Shown here one piece after another: positions 8,798-18,867 of a stretch of DNA of 64,000 nucleotides. Positions within the stretch are counted from its first letter, which is position 1. Every line of letters begins with the position of its first letter. The notes beneath the pieces were generated by a model. It ran no database searches. It was given only the letters and a program-made list of their open reading frames with translations, and had not been told where the DNA came from. The position numbers were made by a program, and so were the translations under genes. The DNA comes from Acinetobacter puyangensis (GTDB taxonomy: Bacteria > Pseudomonadota > Gammaproteobacteria > Pseudomonadales > Moraxellaceae): positions 1 through 64,000 of the forward strand of contig NZ_OANT01000010.1 of NCBI RefSeq assembly GCF_900096995.1. The letters are read 5' to 3'.

Positions 8798-9987
8798 TAT
8801 AGGTCGAATTTAAAATCCTGCTTTGAATATTGTAGCAACAGTTTTAAATCTTCTTGCAAAGCATCTGAAGATTTAATTGCTTCCTGAATTCGCAGATATG
8901 CCATATAGGCATCATCGGGAAACTGTTTTAAAAGCTGCTCAGCTTGTTCAAAATTCTGCTGCCGTTGATAAATATGCCACTGGGCAAAGGTTAAACTTGG
9001 CTGGGCAGGATATATATCCTGCCATTGTTGTAATTGCTGTTCGAGTTGTTGTATTGGCTGCTGTTGGTTTAAAGCTTTATCTAACCAAATATATAACACT
9101 TCTGGCACAAATCTTTGCTGTAATATTTTTTGGGCAAACTCAGCACTTTCGGCATTAAATAGCTCAAATTGACTCAATAGTTTTAAAATCAGAATTTGTT
9201 CCTGAATGTCCATATCAGGCAGATCCAAAGCAATCGTTTGATACCATTCCAAAAACAACTGCTGATCCTCATCACTGGCCTCAAAACTTTGATCCAGTAA
9301 AGCCTGTAACCAGATTAAACTCTGTTCAGGATTAAACTGCGGTTGATGAGAAGCTTTAAATATCCACCAAGGGCAAGTTTTGGACAATAATAACCATTTT
9401 TCCCGTAATTCAGCCTGATAGGCTTTTTCCACCGGATGCAACCATATCGATAATGGCTGAACCGTTAAAAACTCCAGACGATCCAGTGCTTCGGCATAAT
9501 TTTTGTCTGCCAGAGCGATATCGATTTTAAGCAGTTCAGCCAGCTCAAATAGCGGATTCTGGTTTTCTTTAAGCCATTGCTTGGCCTCATCGCCATGGCC
9601 TTGATCAATCAACAATCTAGCCGAAATCAGTGGATAAAGCCATTCTGAATTTTGATAGGTAGAGACGACCCGATCCTGCTCCACTTGCTCGGCATGTAAT
9701 AACCAAACAATACCGATACGCTCATACGGATGCAGTTCCTGAAATGATTTTGGCATCAAATGTTTTTGTAATCGGCGACGAAACACTTTACGCAATAAAT
9801 GCCATAAAGTAGAAAATGCCGCGATAAAACACACTACACAAACCAGTAATACCAAAAGATTACTTTGTATTTGCCAGCCTAACCATTGAATATAAACATA
9901 ACCAAAACCAGTATTAAAACTCAGCACAAACATGACGGCTATCAGCAATAAGGTCAGGCAGATATAGCTTACAATCCGATCACGCAT
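8797..9987 (-). CDS. hemY: HemY-like membrane protein of the heme cluster
   Basis: Two N-terminal membrane helices (about residues 8-27 and 40-62) are followed by a long helical TPR-like region, the architecture of enterobacterial-type HemY (not protoporphyrinogen oxidase). The family is linked to heme synthesis by gene order, but its molecular role is unclear. An AGGAG box precedes the ATG. It follows hemX by 34 bp. The Gln/Leu-rich composition and repeated helices fit the family. Confidence 0.82.
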   Translation of the reverse strand: MRDRIVSYICLTLLLIAVMFVLSFNTGFGYVYIQWLGWQIQSNLLVLLVCVVCFIAAFSTLWHLLRKVFRRRLQKHLMPKSFQELHPYERIGIVWLLHAEQVEQDRVVSTYQNSEWLYPLISARLLIDQGHGDEAKQWLKENQNPLFELAELLKIDIALADKNYAEALDRLEFLTVQPLSIWLHPVEKAYQAELREKWLLLSKTCPWWIFKASHQPQFNPEQSLIWLQALLDQSFEASDEDQQLFLEWYQTIALDLPDMDIQEQILILKLLSQFELFNAESAEFAQKILQQRFVPEVLYIWLDKALNQQQPIQQLEQQLQQWQDIYPAQPSLTFAQWHIYQRQQNFEQAEQLLKQFPDDAYMAYLRIQEAIKSSDALQEDLKLLLQYSKQDFKFDL

Positions 9988-10021
9988 TTAATTCTCCTGA
10001 CATTTTCACTCACCTGTACCT

Positions 10022-10852
10022 TTAAACTGCCTGTACCAAAGCCAGAGCACTCAGTTGCGGTGGCGCCGATAATGCCAGACGGTCAAGTTTTTGCAAACCC
10101 GCTAAAACCTGACGGGCATTATGATCCGGATATGCAGATAATCCTGTTATCATTTCCTGAATTTGTGTACGGTAGAATATGCTTTGACCCGCATATAATG
10201 CTTGTTGTGCCAGTAAAAGCTGCAATTGAAGTTGCTTAAAATACAGTTTACGCTGCTGTAAATCAGGAATTTCATCAGCTCTCCCCACACTCAACCAATT
10301 TGACCAACGCCATTTATTTTCTACATGATCAAGCGAATCCGCCTGTAAATTTTGTCCAATTTTAAGTAATTGCTGCTGTAAAATCTGCTGATGTTCTGCC
10401 CGTTGCTGCATATATAAAGTGATTGCGCTTTGATCTTTGCTTAATGCCTCAATTAATGCCAGGTTTAAACTTTCAGATAATAATTGTTGATCCATCAAAC
10501 GCTGTCTTAACTGTTGAATCTGCTCCAAAGCCACGGTAAAACGTTGTTGCTGCAACGCTGCCTGAATCAACTGTAACCGATCTTGTACGTAATCCTGTGC
10601 TGAATAACTTTCTTCCTCTGTTGCAGTTATACTCGGTGAAGTAGATGTTTTCGATGCAGGTAAGGGTTGATGATTCTGTTGCTTTTGTAAAGCAATCAAC
10701 TGATCATAAAGACTGGCAATGCGCTGATTTTGTTGTTCTATATTTTTATTTAAGACATCAACTTTACGATTTTCCAGCGAATATACATCCGTACTAAGCT
10801 TAAATAGCCATACGCTCAATATAATAAGAATAATCCATAAGACTTTATTCAT
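10022..10852 (-). CDS. hemX: HemX-like uroporphyrinogen-III C-methyltransferase-domain protein
   Basis: The 276-residue protein has one N-terminal transmembrane helix (about residues 4-17) and a long Gln-rich coiled coil, as in HemX of the hemCDXY operon. Despite the historical name, it lacks a methyltransferase motif. I chose the ATG at 10852 because it overlaps the hemD stop by 8 bp (coupled ATGAATAA). The longer upstream frame would read antisense-like sequence inside hemD with no membrane-anchor logic. Confidence 0.8.
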   Translation of the reverse strand: MNKVLWIILIILSVWLFKLSTDVYSLENRKVDVLNKNIEQQNQRIASLYDQLIALQKQQNHQPLPASKTSTSPSITATEEESYSAQDYVQDRLQLIQAALQQQRFTVALEQIQQLRQRLMDQQLLSESLNLALIEALSKDQSAITLYMQQRAEHQQILQQQLLKIGQNLQADSLDHVENKWRWSNWLSVGRADEIPDLQQRKLYFKQLQLQLLLAQQALYAGQSIFYRTQIQEMITGLSAYPDHNARQVLAGLQKLDRLALSAPPQLSALALVQAV

Positions 10853-11624
10853 AACCCATATGCTGCTGTAATCGTTGATGAATGGTATGCGCATCCAAAT
10901 GATGCACGGTAAGGATAGTGGCAACGACATTATGATCACAAAAATAATGCTGTAATACCTGAGTTACCCTATCTCCAAGAACAATATAAATATTCTGTCC
11001 AAGTGCTTTTTGCGCTTGGATAAAATCCTGACATAAGAGAAGCCAGTTTTTCCAGCTTTCTTCACTGCTGATTAAGATAATTGCAGGTAAATGTGAAAAT
11101 TTTATTGCCAGTTCTACAGGATTATACTGCGGGCATTGCCGACTATATAACAATATATTCTGGATATGACAACCCTGCTTTTGCAAATGTTGCATCATCA
11201 GGGTTCGACCGCCTATCCCACGCCAGAATGCAATGGTTTTATCCTGTAAGTGATGCAATACTTCCAGTTGTAACATGCCTTCACTGGTTTCAACCTTGGG
11301 ACATTCACTATGCAATGCATATTCCTGTAAAGCCAGTTGTGTTGAACGCCCGACTGCAATCCATTTCTTTTGTTGCAGTAAGGCCATGTCCAGCCCAAGC
11401 TCACGATAATATTGCACACCCAATTGTGCAGCGATGGGGCTAACAACCACCACAATATCTGCCGAGCAAAACGCCTGAAACTGCAACCTTAGCGCAGCAT
11501 CAAGTGGCAATGGCTTTAATGCCAGTAAAGGCAGTTCAAACACCTCGTAGCCTAAAGCCTGTAGCGCCTGACTAAGTGGTTGCGCACGTGCTTGCGGGCG
11601 TGTATTAAAAATCTGCATAGGCAT
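10845..11624 (-). CDS. hemD: Uroporphyrinogen-III synthase
   Basis: HemD cyclises hydroxymethylbilane to uroporphyrinogen III. The protein begins with IFNTRPQARAQPLSQAL, the usual HemD opening. It has two alternating lobes, with FWRGIGGRTLMMQHLQ and ILISSEESWKNWL matching conserved stretches. A TTG 12 bases earlier is possible, but the ATG at 11624 gives the normal N-terminus; a second ATG follows two codons later. It lies 17 bp after hemC. Low primary conservation is normal in this family. Confidence 0.88.
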   Translation of the reverse strand: MPMQIFNTRPQARAQPLSQALQALGYEVFELPLLALKPLPLDAALRLQFQAFCSADIVVVVSPIAAQLGVQYYRELGLDMALLQQKKWIAVGRSTQLALQEYALHSECPKVETSEGMLQLEVLHHLQDKTIAFWRGIGGRTLMMQHLQKQGCHIQNILLYSRQCPQYNPVELAIKFSHLPAIILISSEESWKNWLLLCQDFIQAQKALGQNIYIVLGDRVTQVLQHYFCDHNVVATILTVHHLDAHTIHQRLQQHMGYE

Positions 11625-11641
11625 GTTAAGGAACAAGAACT

Positions 11642-12568
11642 CTAGTGCTGATAAAGGGCTTGTAGCAGTTCACCTGCCCCCTGATGCAATAGATCCTGAG
11701 CCAGCGCAACACCGAGCTGCTCGGCCTGTTCTACATCGCCCTGCTGTGTTGCCACCAGCAACGTCTCACCATCAGCAGAGCCGACCCGGCCTTCAATACT
11801 CAAAATTCCGTTATCCTGCAACTGGGCAAACGCAGCAATCGGCACCTGACAACCACCCTCAAGATAGGCATTAAAAGCACGTTCTGCACGTACGCATGCC
11901 GAAGTTTCGTTATGTATTAAAAAATCGATATAATCCAGAATCTGGTGATCATTGCTACGACACTCCAGCCCCAAAGCACCTTGTCCTACTGCCGGTAAAC
12001 TGATCTCCGGGGCAATACGATGGGCAATACGATCCCCTAAACCAAGACGTTTTAAACCTGCACTTGCCAAAATAATGGCATCATATTGACCAGCATCGAG
12101 TTTGGACAAACGTGTACCCACGTTGCCACGCAGATCTCGAATATCCAGATCAGGTCGTTTTGCCAATAATTGACTGCGGCGGCGCAAACTGGACGTGCCA
12201 ACCACGGCGCCATGCGGTAATTGATCGAAACTGACATAGCTGTTGGAAACAAACGCATCAAACGGATCTTCACGCTCACAAATCACCGGCAGCGATAAAC
12301 CTTCGGGCAGTTGCATCGGAACATCTTTCATGGAATGGACTGCAATATCTGCCCGTCCATCAAGTAATGCGGCTTCCAGTTCTTTGACAAATAAGCCTTT
12401 GCCACCAATTTTGGCCAAAGGCGTATCGAGAATTTTATCACCCTGCGTCACAAATTTGACCAACTCCACCTTTAGTGTTGGATAGTGTTGTTGTAATCGT
12501 TGCTGAATATATTCCGCTTGCCACAAGGCCAGCGGACTTTGCCGGGTCGCAATTTTTAATACAGACAT
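11642..12568 (-). CDS. hemC: Hydroxymethylbilane synthase (porphobilinogen deaminase)
   Basis: HemC polymerises four porphobilinogens using a dipyrromethane cofactor. It has the N-terminal [16 protein letters not shown], catalytic Asp82 in HSMKDVP, the Arg-rich [11 protein letters not shown] and [11 protein letters not shown] motifs, and the cofactor cysteine Cys240 in [10 protein letters not shown]. The 308-residue length is typical. It leads the hemC-D-X-Y operon. Confidence 0.97.
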   Translation of the reverse strand: MSVLKIATRQSPLALWQAEYIQQRLQQHYPTLKVELVKFVTQGDKILDTPLAKIGGKGLFVKELEAALLDGRADIAVHSMKDVPMQLPEGLSLPVICEREDPFDAFVSNSYVSFDQLPHGAVVGTSSLRRRSQLLAKRPDLDIRDLRGNVGTRLSKLDAGQYDAIILASAGLKRLGLGDRIAHRIAPEISLPAVGQGALGLECRSNDHQILDYIDFLIHNETSACVRAERAFNAYLEGGCQVPIAAFAQLQDNGILSIEGRVGSADGETLLVATQQGDVEQAEQLGVALAQDLLHQGAGELLQALYQH

Positions 12569-12657
12569 GGTTTTTCAATTTCACAGACATTTGACCTAAG
12601 CCAACACTAACGCCATGCCTTAAAAATGCAAGTATAAATTGATTTTTTAGCTAAAAA

Positions 12658-13410
12658 TTATAGCTTTTGCATTCTTTCTTTAATATGTGGTAAATGCCGC
12701 CGGCTGATTAACAACTTCTCATCAATTTCCCTGCATCTCACCTGATATTGACCATTTGCCAGCATTTCCAGACCTTCCAGATGTTTAAGTGAAATTAACG
12801 CATTACGATGAATACGAATAAAATCCGCAGTAAATTCATTTTCCAGTTCTTTTAAGGTTTCATCAATCAACACCTGTCCGTGTTTATGACGTACTGTGAC
12901 ATATTTCTGATCAGCAAAGAAATAATAAATATCTTCTATCGGAATTAATTCAACACCCCGATGTGTTCGGGCTACAATATTTTGGCGCGCTGTATTCTGA
13001 GAAACTGTGGAATTCAAATCTCTGCTTTGAAGCGGCAGCGCCTGTAATTGTGCTTGATTTAACCGAGTAGCTTTATGCAATGCATGCTGTAAATCATCTA
13101 AGGGGATGGGTTTTAATAAATAGGCCATCGCATGGGTTTTAAAAGCATCAATCGCATATTGATCAAATGCAGTACAAAATACAATCGCAGGAGGTGTATC
13201 CAGCTGACTCAGTTGTACTGCACAATCCAGACCATTCATTTCAGGCATACGAATATCCAGTAAAATCGCATCTGGTCTAAATTTTTCTACCGCTGCAATG
13301 GCCTGTTTGCCATTATTTGCCTGTGCAACCACACAATGCCCCAGCTGTGTTACCATACGCACCAGTCGTTCACGGGCTAAAGCCTCATCGTCACAAATGA
13401 CAATATCCAT
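12658..13410 (-). CDS. algR: LytTR response regulator AlgR
   Basis: This response regulator has a receiver domain (about residues 1-120) with acidic pocket ICDDE, phospho-acceptor Asp52 in LLDIRMPEMNG and conserved Lys in YLLKPIP. A C-terminal LytTR DNA-binding domain follows (about 145-245; IYYFFADQKYVTVRHK, FIRIHRNALI). I chose the second ATG because GGGGAA lies at ribosome-binding distance. It follows its sensor kinase, as in pseudomonads where AlgZ/AlgR control pili and surface traits. The targets here are not visible. Confidence 0.88.
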   Translation of the reverse strand: MDIVICDDEALARERLVRMVTQLGHCVVAQANNGKQAIAAVEKFRPDAILLDIRMPEMNGLDCAVQLSQLDTPPAIVFCTAFDQYAIDAFKTHAMAYLLKPIPLDDLQHALHKATRLNQAQLQALPLQSRDLNSTVSQNTARQNIVARTHRGVELIPIEDIYYFFADQKYVTVRHKHGQVLIDETLKELENEFTADFIRIHRNALISLKHLEGLEMLANGQYQVRCREIDEKLLISRRHLPHIKERMQKL

Positions 13411-13458
13411 GGTATTCCCCATTTTTTCTGACAGATGTCATCATTCACCATCTGCTTT

Positions 13459-14523
13459 TTATTGGTATTTATAACTCAACAAGGTCGTGAATATGCCATC
13501 CCGTGCAAAAATCTTAAAATTCACTGTTGCTCCGTAATAGGCCATCAACCGTTGTTTCACATTATCAATTGCAATGCCATTTCCCTGAGTTGATTGCAAT
13601 CCGGATTGATAGGGATTGGTGAGCACAATACTCACCTGTCGATCAATCACTTCAATCAATATACTCACTGTACTTTGATCTGACATTGACTCAATGCCAT
13701 GATAAATGCAGTTTTCAAGCAAAGGCTGCAAGGTAAGCAAAGGAATTTTGGCAAATTTAAGTTGATCTTCACCTTCAATTCGCCATTTTACATGCAGTCG
13801 ATCGCCCAGCCGTACCGACTCAATTTTTAAATAACGCTGGCATAGCTCAATCTCTTCTTGCAAGGCAACTTCCCGCAATTCCGTCAGACTGGCACGGAAT
13901 AAACCGGATAAATCAATTAGCATTTGCTCTGCCCGAAAAGGATCAATCGCAATTAAACTCACCACGGTATTTAAACTATTAAATAAAAAATGTGGATGAA
14001 TACGTGCCTGTAATGCCTGTACCCGTGCCATTAATTCGGATTGTTGCTGTTCAATCCATTGTTCGCGCACATATAAATAACGCAGGCAAATCAACCCGAC
14101 ACCGCCACCTAACACCACATGATGTAAACCACCTGCAAAAATAGTGGATACATCTAATTGCTGTTGAGATCTGTCACCCATAAATTTTAGAATATTGACC
14201 GCACAGGTACTCGATAACACCAGCACAATTAAAATAAAAAAACAGATCATCAACGCAATATGACGATCAAAGCGGTTTAGAATTTTTTGTAATTTATCCA
14301 CACAGACCGCAAAGCAAATCGCCACCCAACTGACAAATAAAAGATAATGCAGTAATGTGATGAATGATAGTTCTGATAAATCCTTAACACTGGCCACCGC
14401 CAGAATAATTGCAAGAAGATTGCTGGCCAATAAGAGTTCCAGTACATGCCGCCAACGTCTGAAATCACTGAAATAATAGCGTGATTTGGAAAAAGTCGAA
14501 GATAAGCGTTGTGGCGATGGCAT
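13459..14523 (-). CDS. algZ: Sensor histidine kinase AlgZ/FimS (LytS family)
   Basis: About four hydrophobic helices (residues about 30-145) precede a coiled-coil and the His_kinase domain, with ARIHPHFLFNSLNTVVSLI (phospho-acceptor His in the 176-178 region). The ATPase region follows, with LQPLLENCIYHGI and the glycine-rich GNGIAIDNVKQRL. The 354-residue length and pairing with algR support AlgZ/FimS. It is divergent from argH, the same arrangement as in Pseudomonas. Confidence 0.88.
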   Translation of the reverse strand: MPSPQRLSSTFSKSRYYFSDFRRWRHVLELLLASNLLAIILAVASVKDLSELSFITLLHYLLFVSWVAICFAVCVDKLQKILNRFDRHIALMICFFILIVLVLSSTCAVNILKFMGDRSQQQLDVSTIFAGGLHHVVLGGGVGLICLRYLYVREQWIEQQQSELMARVQALQARIHPHFLFNSLNTVVSLIAIDPFRAEQMLIDLSGLFRASLTELREVALQEEIELCQRYLKIESVRLGDRLHVKWRIEGEDQLKFAKIPLLTLQPLLENCIYHGIESMSDQSTVSILIEVIDRQVSIVLTNPYQSGLQSTQGNGIAIDNVKQRLMAYYGATVNFKIFARDGIFTTLLSYKYQ

Positions 14524-14657
14524 TGGCGTACTCTACTTTAGACTGACTTTTTTAGACCAATTGTTTTGCCTAAGGTCTATTGATACTTCTTTTAGCAAGC
14601 ATGCGATAATCTGCTATACTCTCATCGATTTAATGCTTCTGAAAACTAATTATTGTC

Positions 14658-16082
14658 ATGACTACGCAATCATCAAACTCTCCAGCGACAACATCTGCAA
14701 CTTCCGGCATGTGGGGTGGTCGTTTTAGTGAAGCAACCGATGCTTTTGTTGCCGAATTCACTGCCTCTGTACAATTTGACCAACGCTTTTATCGACAAGA
14801 TATCGCAGGTTCCATTGCTCATGCAACCATGCTGGCCAAAGTCGGCGTCCTCACGACACAGGAACGTGATGACATTATCAATGGCTTGACCGCCATTCAA
14901 GCAGAAATTGAAGCAGGTCAGTTCGACTGGCGTATCGATCTTGAAGATGTGCATATGAATATTGAAGCACGTTTAACGGATCGGATTGGCATTACCGGCA
15001 AAAAATTACACACCGGCCGTAGCCGCAACGATCAGGTTGCAACCGATATTCGCCTGTATTTACGTGACGAAATTGATCAGATTCTGGCATTACTCAAACG
15101 TTTGCAAAGCGGCATACTTGTTCTTGCTGCTAAAAATACCGATACCATCATGCCAGGTTTTACCCATCTGCAAACTGCACAGCCAGTCACCTTTGGTCAT
15201 CATCTGCTGGCATGGTTTGAAATGTTGTTACGTGACAGTGAACGTCTGATTGACTGTCGCAAACGTGTCAATCGTATGCCTTTAGGTTCTGCGGCACTGG
15301 CCGGAACAACTTATCCAATTGACCGGGCATATACAGCCGAATTGTTGGGTTTTGAAGCAGTCTGTGAAAATTCACTCGACGGCGTGTCGGATCGTGATTT
15401 TGCCATTGAGTTTAATGCTGCTGCGGCGTTGATCATGATGCATTTATCACGTATGTCGGAAGAATTGGTGCTGTGGACCTCTGCACAGTTTAAATTTGTA
15501 CAGATTCCGGATCGTTTCTGTACCGGTTCATCGATCATGCCACAAAAGAAAAATCCGGATGTTCCAGAATTGGTTCGCGGTAAAACTGGTCGCGTCTATG
15601 GTGATTTAATTAGCCTATTGACCTTGATGAAAGGTCAGCCTTTGGCTTACAACAAAGACAATCAGGAAGATAAAGAACCTTTATTCGATGCGATTGATAC
15701 TGTACGTGGCAGTCTGATGTCGTTTGCCGATATGATTCCGGCACTGGTTCCAAATATCGACAATATGCGTGAAGCTGCGCTACGTGGTTTCTCGACTGCA
15801 ACCGATCTCGCCGACTATCTGGTTAAAAATGGTGTAGCATTTCGTGATGCGCATGAAATCGTGGGTAAAGCTGTGGCCTTAGGTGTACAGGAAGATAAAG
15901 ACTTATCCCAACTGACATTGGCGCAATTACAGCAATTTTCGCCTTTAATTCAGGCAGATGTATTTGATAAGGCATTAACACTAGAGGCTTCTGTCGCTGC
16001 CCGCAACCATATCGGTGGTACTGCACCCGCTCAGGTTGCAGCCGCAATCGCGCGTGCCCGCACTCGTATCGAACAGCTTTAA
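14658..16082 (+). CDS. argH: Argininosuccinate lyase
   Basis: ArgH cleaves argininosuccinate to arginine and fumarate, the last step of arginine synthesis. It has the family signature [16 protein letters not shown] (flexible catalytic loop, serine in GSS), [16 protein letters not shown], and the N-terminal [20 protein letters not shown]. The 474-residue length fits. It is transcribed divergently from algZ and ends at a clear hairpin. Confidence 0.98.
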   Translation: MTTQSSNSPATTSATSGMWGGRFSEATDAFVAEFTASVQFDQRFYRQDIAGSIAHATMLAKVGVLTTQERDDIINGLTAIQAEIEAGQFDWRIDLEDVHMNIEARLTDRIGITGKKLHTGRSRNDQVATDIRLYLRDEIDQILALLKRLQSGILVLAAKNTDTIMPGFTHLQTAQPVTFGHHLLAWFEMLLRDSERLIDCRKRVNRMPLGSAALAGTTYPIDRAYTAELLGFEAVCENSLDGVSDRDFAIEFNAAAALIMMHLSRMSEELVLWTSAQFKFVQIPDRFCTGSSIMPQKKNPDVPELVRGKTGRVYGDLISLLTLMKGQPLAYNKDNQEDKEPLFDAIDTVRGSLMSFADMIPALVPNIDNMREAALRGFSTATDLADYLVKNGVAFRDAHEIVGKAVALGVQEDKDLSQLTLAQLQQFSPLIQADVFDKALTLEASVAARNHIGGTAPAQVAAAIARARTRIEQL

Positions 16083-16093
16083 ATCTCCCTAAA

Positions 16094-16127
16094 TCCCGCT
16101 TGGCTAAAAAAGTAAAGCGGGGCTTTT
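16094..16127 (+). terminator. Rho-independent terminator after argH
   Basis: CCCGCTT and AAGCGGG form a stem with a GG..CTTTT tail 12 bp past the argH stop. yggX starts shortly after and probably needs its own promoter or readthrough. Confidence 0.65.
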
Positions 16128-16139
16128 CAGGATCACAAT

Positions 16140-16412
16140 ATGACTAGACAAGTATTTTGCCGTAAGTATCAAAAAGACATGGAAGGTTTGGACTTTGCCC
16201 CATTCCCGGGTGCAAAAGGTCAGGAATTTTTCGAGACTGTGTCTAAACAGGCATGGCAGGAATGGCTACAACATCAAACCACGCTGATCAATGAAAAGAG
16301 ATTAAATGTATTTGAAGCAGATGCCAAAAAATTCCTCGAACAACAACGGGAAAAATTCTTAAGCAACGATGATTCTGTCGAAAAAGCCGAAGGCTGGACC
16401 GAACAGAAATAA
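16140..16412 (+). CDS. yggX: Fe(2+)-trafficking / oxidative damage protection protein YggX
   Basis: The 90-residue protein matches YggX throughout: [22 protein letters not shown] (with the single conserved Cys), then [20 protein letters not shown] and [11 protein letters not shown]. YggX protects iron-sulfur proteins from oxidative damage and takes part in iron handling. In many genomes it lies next to mutY; here it follows argH. Confidence 0.96.
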   Translation: MTRQVFCRKYQKDMEGLDFAPFPGAKGQEFFETVSKQAWQEWLQHQTTLINEKRLNVFEADAKKFLEQQREKFLSNDDSVEKAEGWTEQK

Positions 16413-16424
16413 AAATACGCATGT

Positions 16425-16453
16425 AAAAAAACCTCGTCAATCGAGGTTTTTTT
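16425..16453. terminator. Bidirectional terminator between yggX and phoU
   Basis: AAAAAACCTCG pairs with CGAGGTTTTTT around a six-base loop. It lies between convergent genes and has a T-tract on either strand. Confidence 0.85.
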
Positions 16454-16494
16454 ATGACTAGTCAAACCGAGCCAAAGGCTTATATCTTTAAATA

Positions 16495-17250
16495 TTATTC
16501 TGGTGTTTTCTTCTGTTCAATGGCTGTGGTTTTCGCCTGTACCTGTTTTTCCACTTTATCCACATCCGTATGACGCACGTCCATACCTTTGACCATATAA
16601 ATCACCTGCTCAGAGATATTGCGGGCATGATCCCCAATCCGTTCCAGAGAACGTAATACCCACATCACGTTAATCACCCGGCTAATATGACGAGGATCTT
16701 CAATCATATACGTCATCAGGGCACGCATGGCGGAAGAATATTCACGGTCAATATCGCCATCAGCACGCATCACCTGTACCGCAGCTTCTGCATCCAGACG
16801 TGCAAATGCATCGAGTGCCTCACGGATCATAATCCGCACCTGATTACCAATATGACGTGTTTCCATATAGCCGCGTGGCGATTCACCTTCTTCACAGAGA
16901 TTCTGTGCAATACGAGCAATTTTTGCCGCTTCATCACCGATACGTTCCAGATCGGTATTGGCTTTACTCATGGCAATGACCATACGCAAATCACTTGCCG
17001 CAGGATGACGACGTGCCAGAATCAACGTCAATGCTTCATCAATTTCCTGCTCAAAACGATTCACTGCATTATCTTCAAATTGAACTTTGATCGCCAAATC
17101 TAAATCTGTATCCAATAAGGCATGAATGGCATTTGCCACTTGCTGCTCAACCAATCCACCCATGGCCATGAATTTGGTATTCACATCCTGAATGTCTTCG
17201 TTAAATTGTGATGATATATGATGACTAAACACAGTATTGTTTGGCTCCAA
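16495..17250 (-). CDS. phoU: Phosphate-signalling complex protein PhoU
   Basis: PhoU couples the Pst phosphate transporter to the PhoR/PhoB system. The 251-residue protein has two three-helix PhoU repeats with the metal-binding-type motifs DLRMVIAMSKANTDLERIGDEAAKIA and MWVLRSLERIGDHARNISEQVIYM. The start is TTG, supported by AGGAG 8 bases upstream. No pst or phoBR genes are adjacent. Confidence 0.96.
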   Translation of the reverse strand: MEPNNTVFSHHISSQFNEDIQDVNTKFMAMGGLVEQQVANAIHALLDTDLDLAIKVQFEDNAVNRFEQEIDEALTLILARRHPAASDLRMVIAMSKANTDLERIGDEAAKIARIAQNLCEEGESPRGYMETRHIGNQVRIMIREALDAFARLDAEAAVQVMRADGDIDREYSSAMRALMTYMIEDPRHISRVINVMWVLRSLERIGDHARNISEQVIYMVKGMDVRHTDVDKVEKQVQAKTTAIEQKKTPE

Positions 17251-17343
17251 GGGGTGTACTCCTAAAAATTGTAATATTTTTAAGATTTATTAAATAGAGT
17301 TTATATGAAATTATCATGACAACATGAAAGAAAAGCATTTGAA

Positions 17344-18681
17344 CTATTGCAACCAGACATTTAATTGCGCCAAATCATCTTCGGTCAATTGCCCGCTTAA
17401 TGCACGTAGTTGCAGTACATTCAAAATATAATCATATTGTGCATTAACATAATCCTGCTTGGCAGAAAAAGCATTGCGCTGTGCCAGCAACACATCCACC
17501 ATACTTTTCAAACCTTCCTGATAACTGGCCTGAGATGCCTCTGATACCAACTGTGCAGACTGCATGGCAACCTTATAGGCATTGAGCTGGCTGGCACCGG
17601 TTGATACTTGCAAAAAAGCACGTTTCACATCTGTTTGTACCTGCTTGAGCTCTGTATCAATATCGGTTTGTACTGCACTGGCTTCAAGCTGGGATTTTTT
17701 AATGATCTGCGAACGTGTGCCATCATAAGGTACCCAGCTCAACTGCAATCCGACCTGATCTGACCGACCATTACTACTGATAATATTTTCCGGGGTTTGT
17801 TTATTCCAAGCAGATGTCGCAAAGGCCTCTAATTGTGGATAATAATCAGCCTGATCCACTTTTATCTGCTGTTGACTGACCTGATACGTCGCTCGTACCT
17901 GATTCAAGGAAAGATTATGGCGCTCGGCAAGTGCAATCCATGCGTCAATATTGGAGGGAATTGGTGGCTGAAACTGAAAATCCGCACTTAACTGGGACAA
18001 ATAAGAAGAATTTGCACCAATATATTGCCACAATTGTTCCAATGCCAATTGATATTGCACCTCCCCTGCCACACGACTGGCGAATGTGCTTTGATATTGT
18101 GCATCGGCTTCGCTGACATCCATGCGCGCCACCAAACCTTCTTTAAATTTGGCTTCCATCATTTTATATTGCTGGAGCAATACATGTTCCTGCTGTCGAT
18201 TGACACTTAATAAACTTTGCTGGCGTAACACATCAAAATAACTTTTTGCAACATTTAGAATCAACTCCTGTTGTTGCGATTGTAATCGTAACTCTGCAAG
18301 TTGCTGTGAAATTTTAACTTTTTGATATTGTTGCCAGACATCCATACGAAATAATGGCTGGCGTAAACTCACCGAAGCCTGCCGGGTTGTGGTATTAGCA
18401 TTATAAAAATGAATGTCTTGCCCACCAATGTTTAAACTACTGTTTGCAGATTGGTCATCATCTTGAAATTGCTTTTGCAAAGATGCATTCACACTCACTG
18501 TTGGCAATACTGCGCCTTTGGCAATGCCCAGATTTTGTTGTTCGATCTGAAAACGCTGTTGGTTGGCTTGCCATGCAGGATCATTTGCTAAAGCAAGGCG
18601 ATAAGCTTCTATCAAGTCCAGTGCCCAGACAGAACTCATCTGCATCAACAATAGAGCACTTAAGCCAAGTTTCTTTTTCAT
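17344..18681 (-). CDS. TolC-family outer-membrane channel
   Basis: This is an outer-membrane efflux or type I secretion channel. After a signal peptide (MKKKLGLSALLLMQMSSVWA) come two duplicated OEP repeats with DLIEAYRLALANDPAWQANQQR and a second half beginning near residue 235 (AERHNLSLNQVRATYQVSQQQ). Motifs such as VGLQLSWVPYDGTRSQ and YQEGLKSMVDVLLAQR are typical of TolC. ATG at 18681 is preferred over the upstream TTG. No pump genes are adjacent. Confidence 0.9.
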   Translation of the reverse strand: MKKKLGLSALLLMQMSSVWALDLIEAYRLALANDPAWQANQQRFQIEQQNLGIAKGAVLPTVSVNASLQKQFQDDDQSANSSLNIGGQDIHFYNANTTTRQASVSLRQPLFRMDVWQQYQKVKISQQLAELRLQSQQQELILNVAKSYFDVLRQQSLLSVNRQQEHVLLQQYKMMEAKFKEGLVARMDVSEADAQYQSTFASRVAGEVQYQLALEQLWQYIGANSSYLSQLSADFQFQPPIPSNIDAWIALAERHNLSLNQVRATYQVSQQQIKVDQADYYPQLEAFATSAWNKQTPENIISSNGRSDQVGLQLSWVPYDGTRSQIIKKSQLEASAVQTDIDTELKQVQTDVKRAFLQVSTGASQLNAYKVAMQSAQLVSEASQASYQEGLKSMVDVLLAQRNAFSAKQDYVNAQYDYILNVLQLRALSGQLTEDDLAQLNVWLQ

Positions 18682-18818
18682 CTTGTTATACAACTTTATT
18701 TATTCGCTGCAAGCCTAGCAAGTTTAATCTGAAATTCAAGTCTACATCGCAAATTTCTACATCTCTACCCTGCTAGAGATACAGATATAAAAAAACTGCT
18801 ATCCAGAGAGTTGAATAA

Positions 18819-18843
18819 AAAACGGAACATGCTGTCCCGTTTC
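18819..18843 (-). terminator. Terminator after the purine permease
   Basis: AACGGAACA and TGTCCCGTT form a stem with one mismatch around TGC. It is followed on the minus strand by a T-rich tract, 25 bp past the permease stop. Confidence 0.7.
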
Positions 18844-18867
18844 TTTATTCATCATCAGGTCATCACA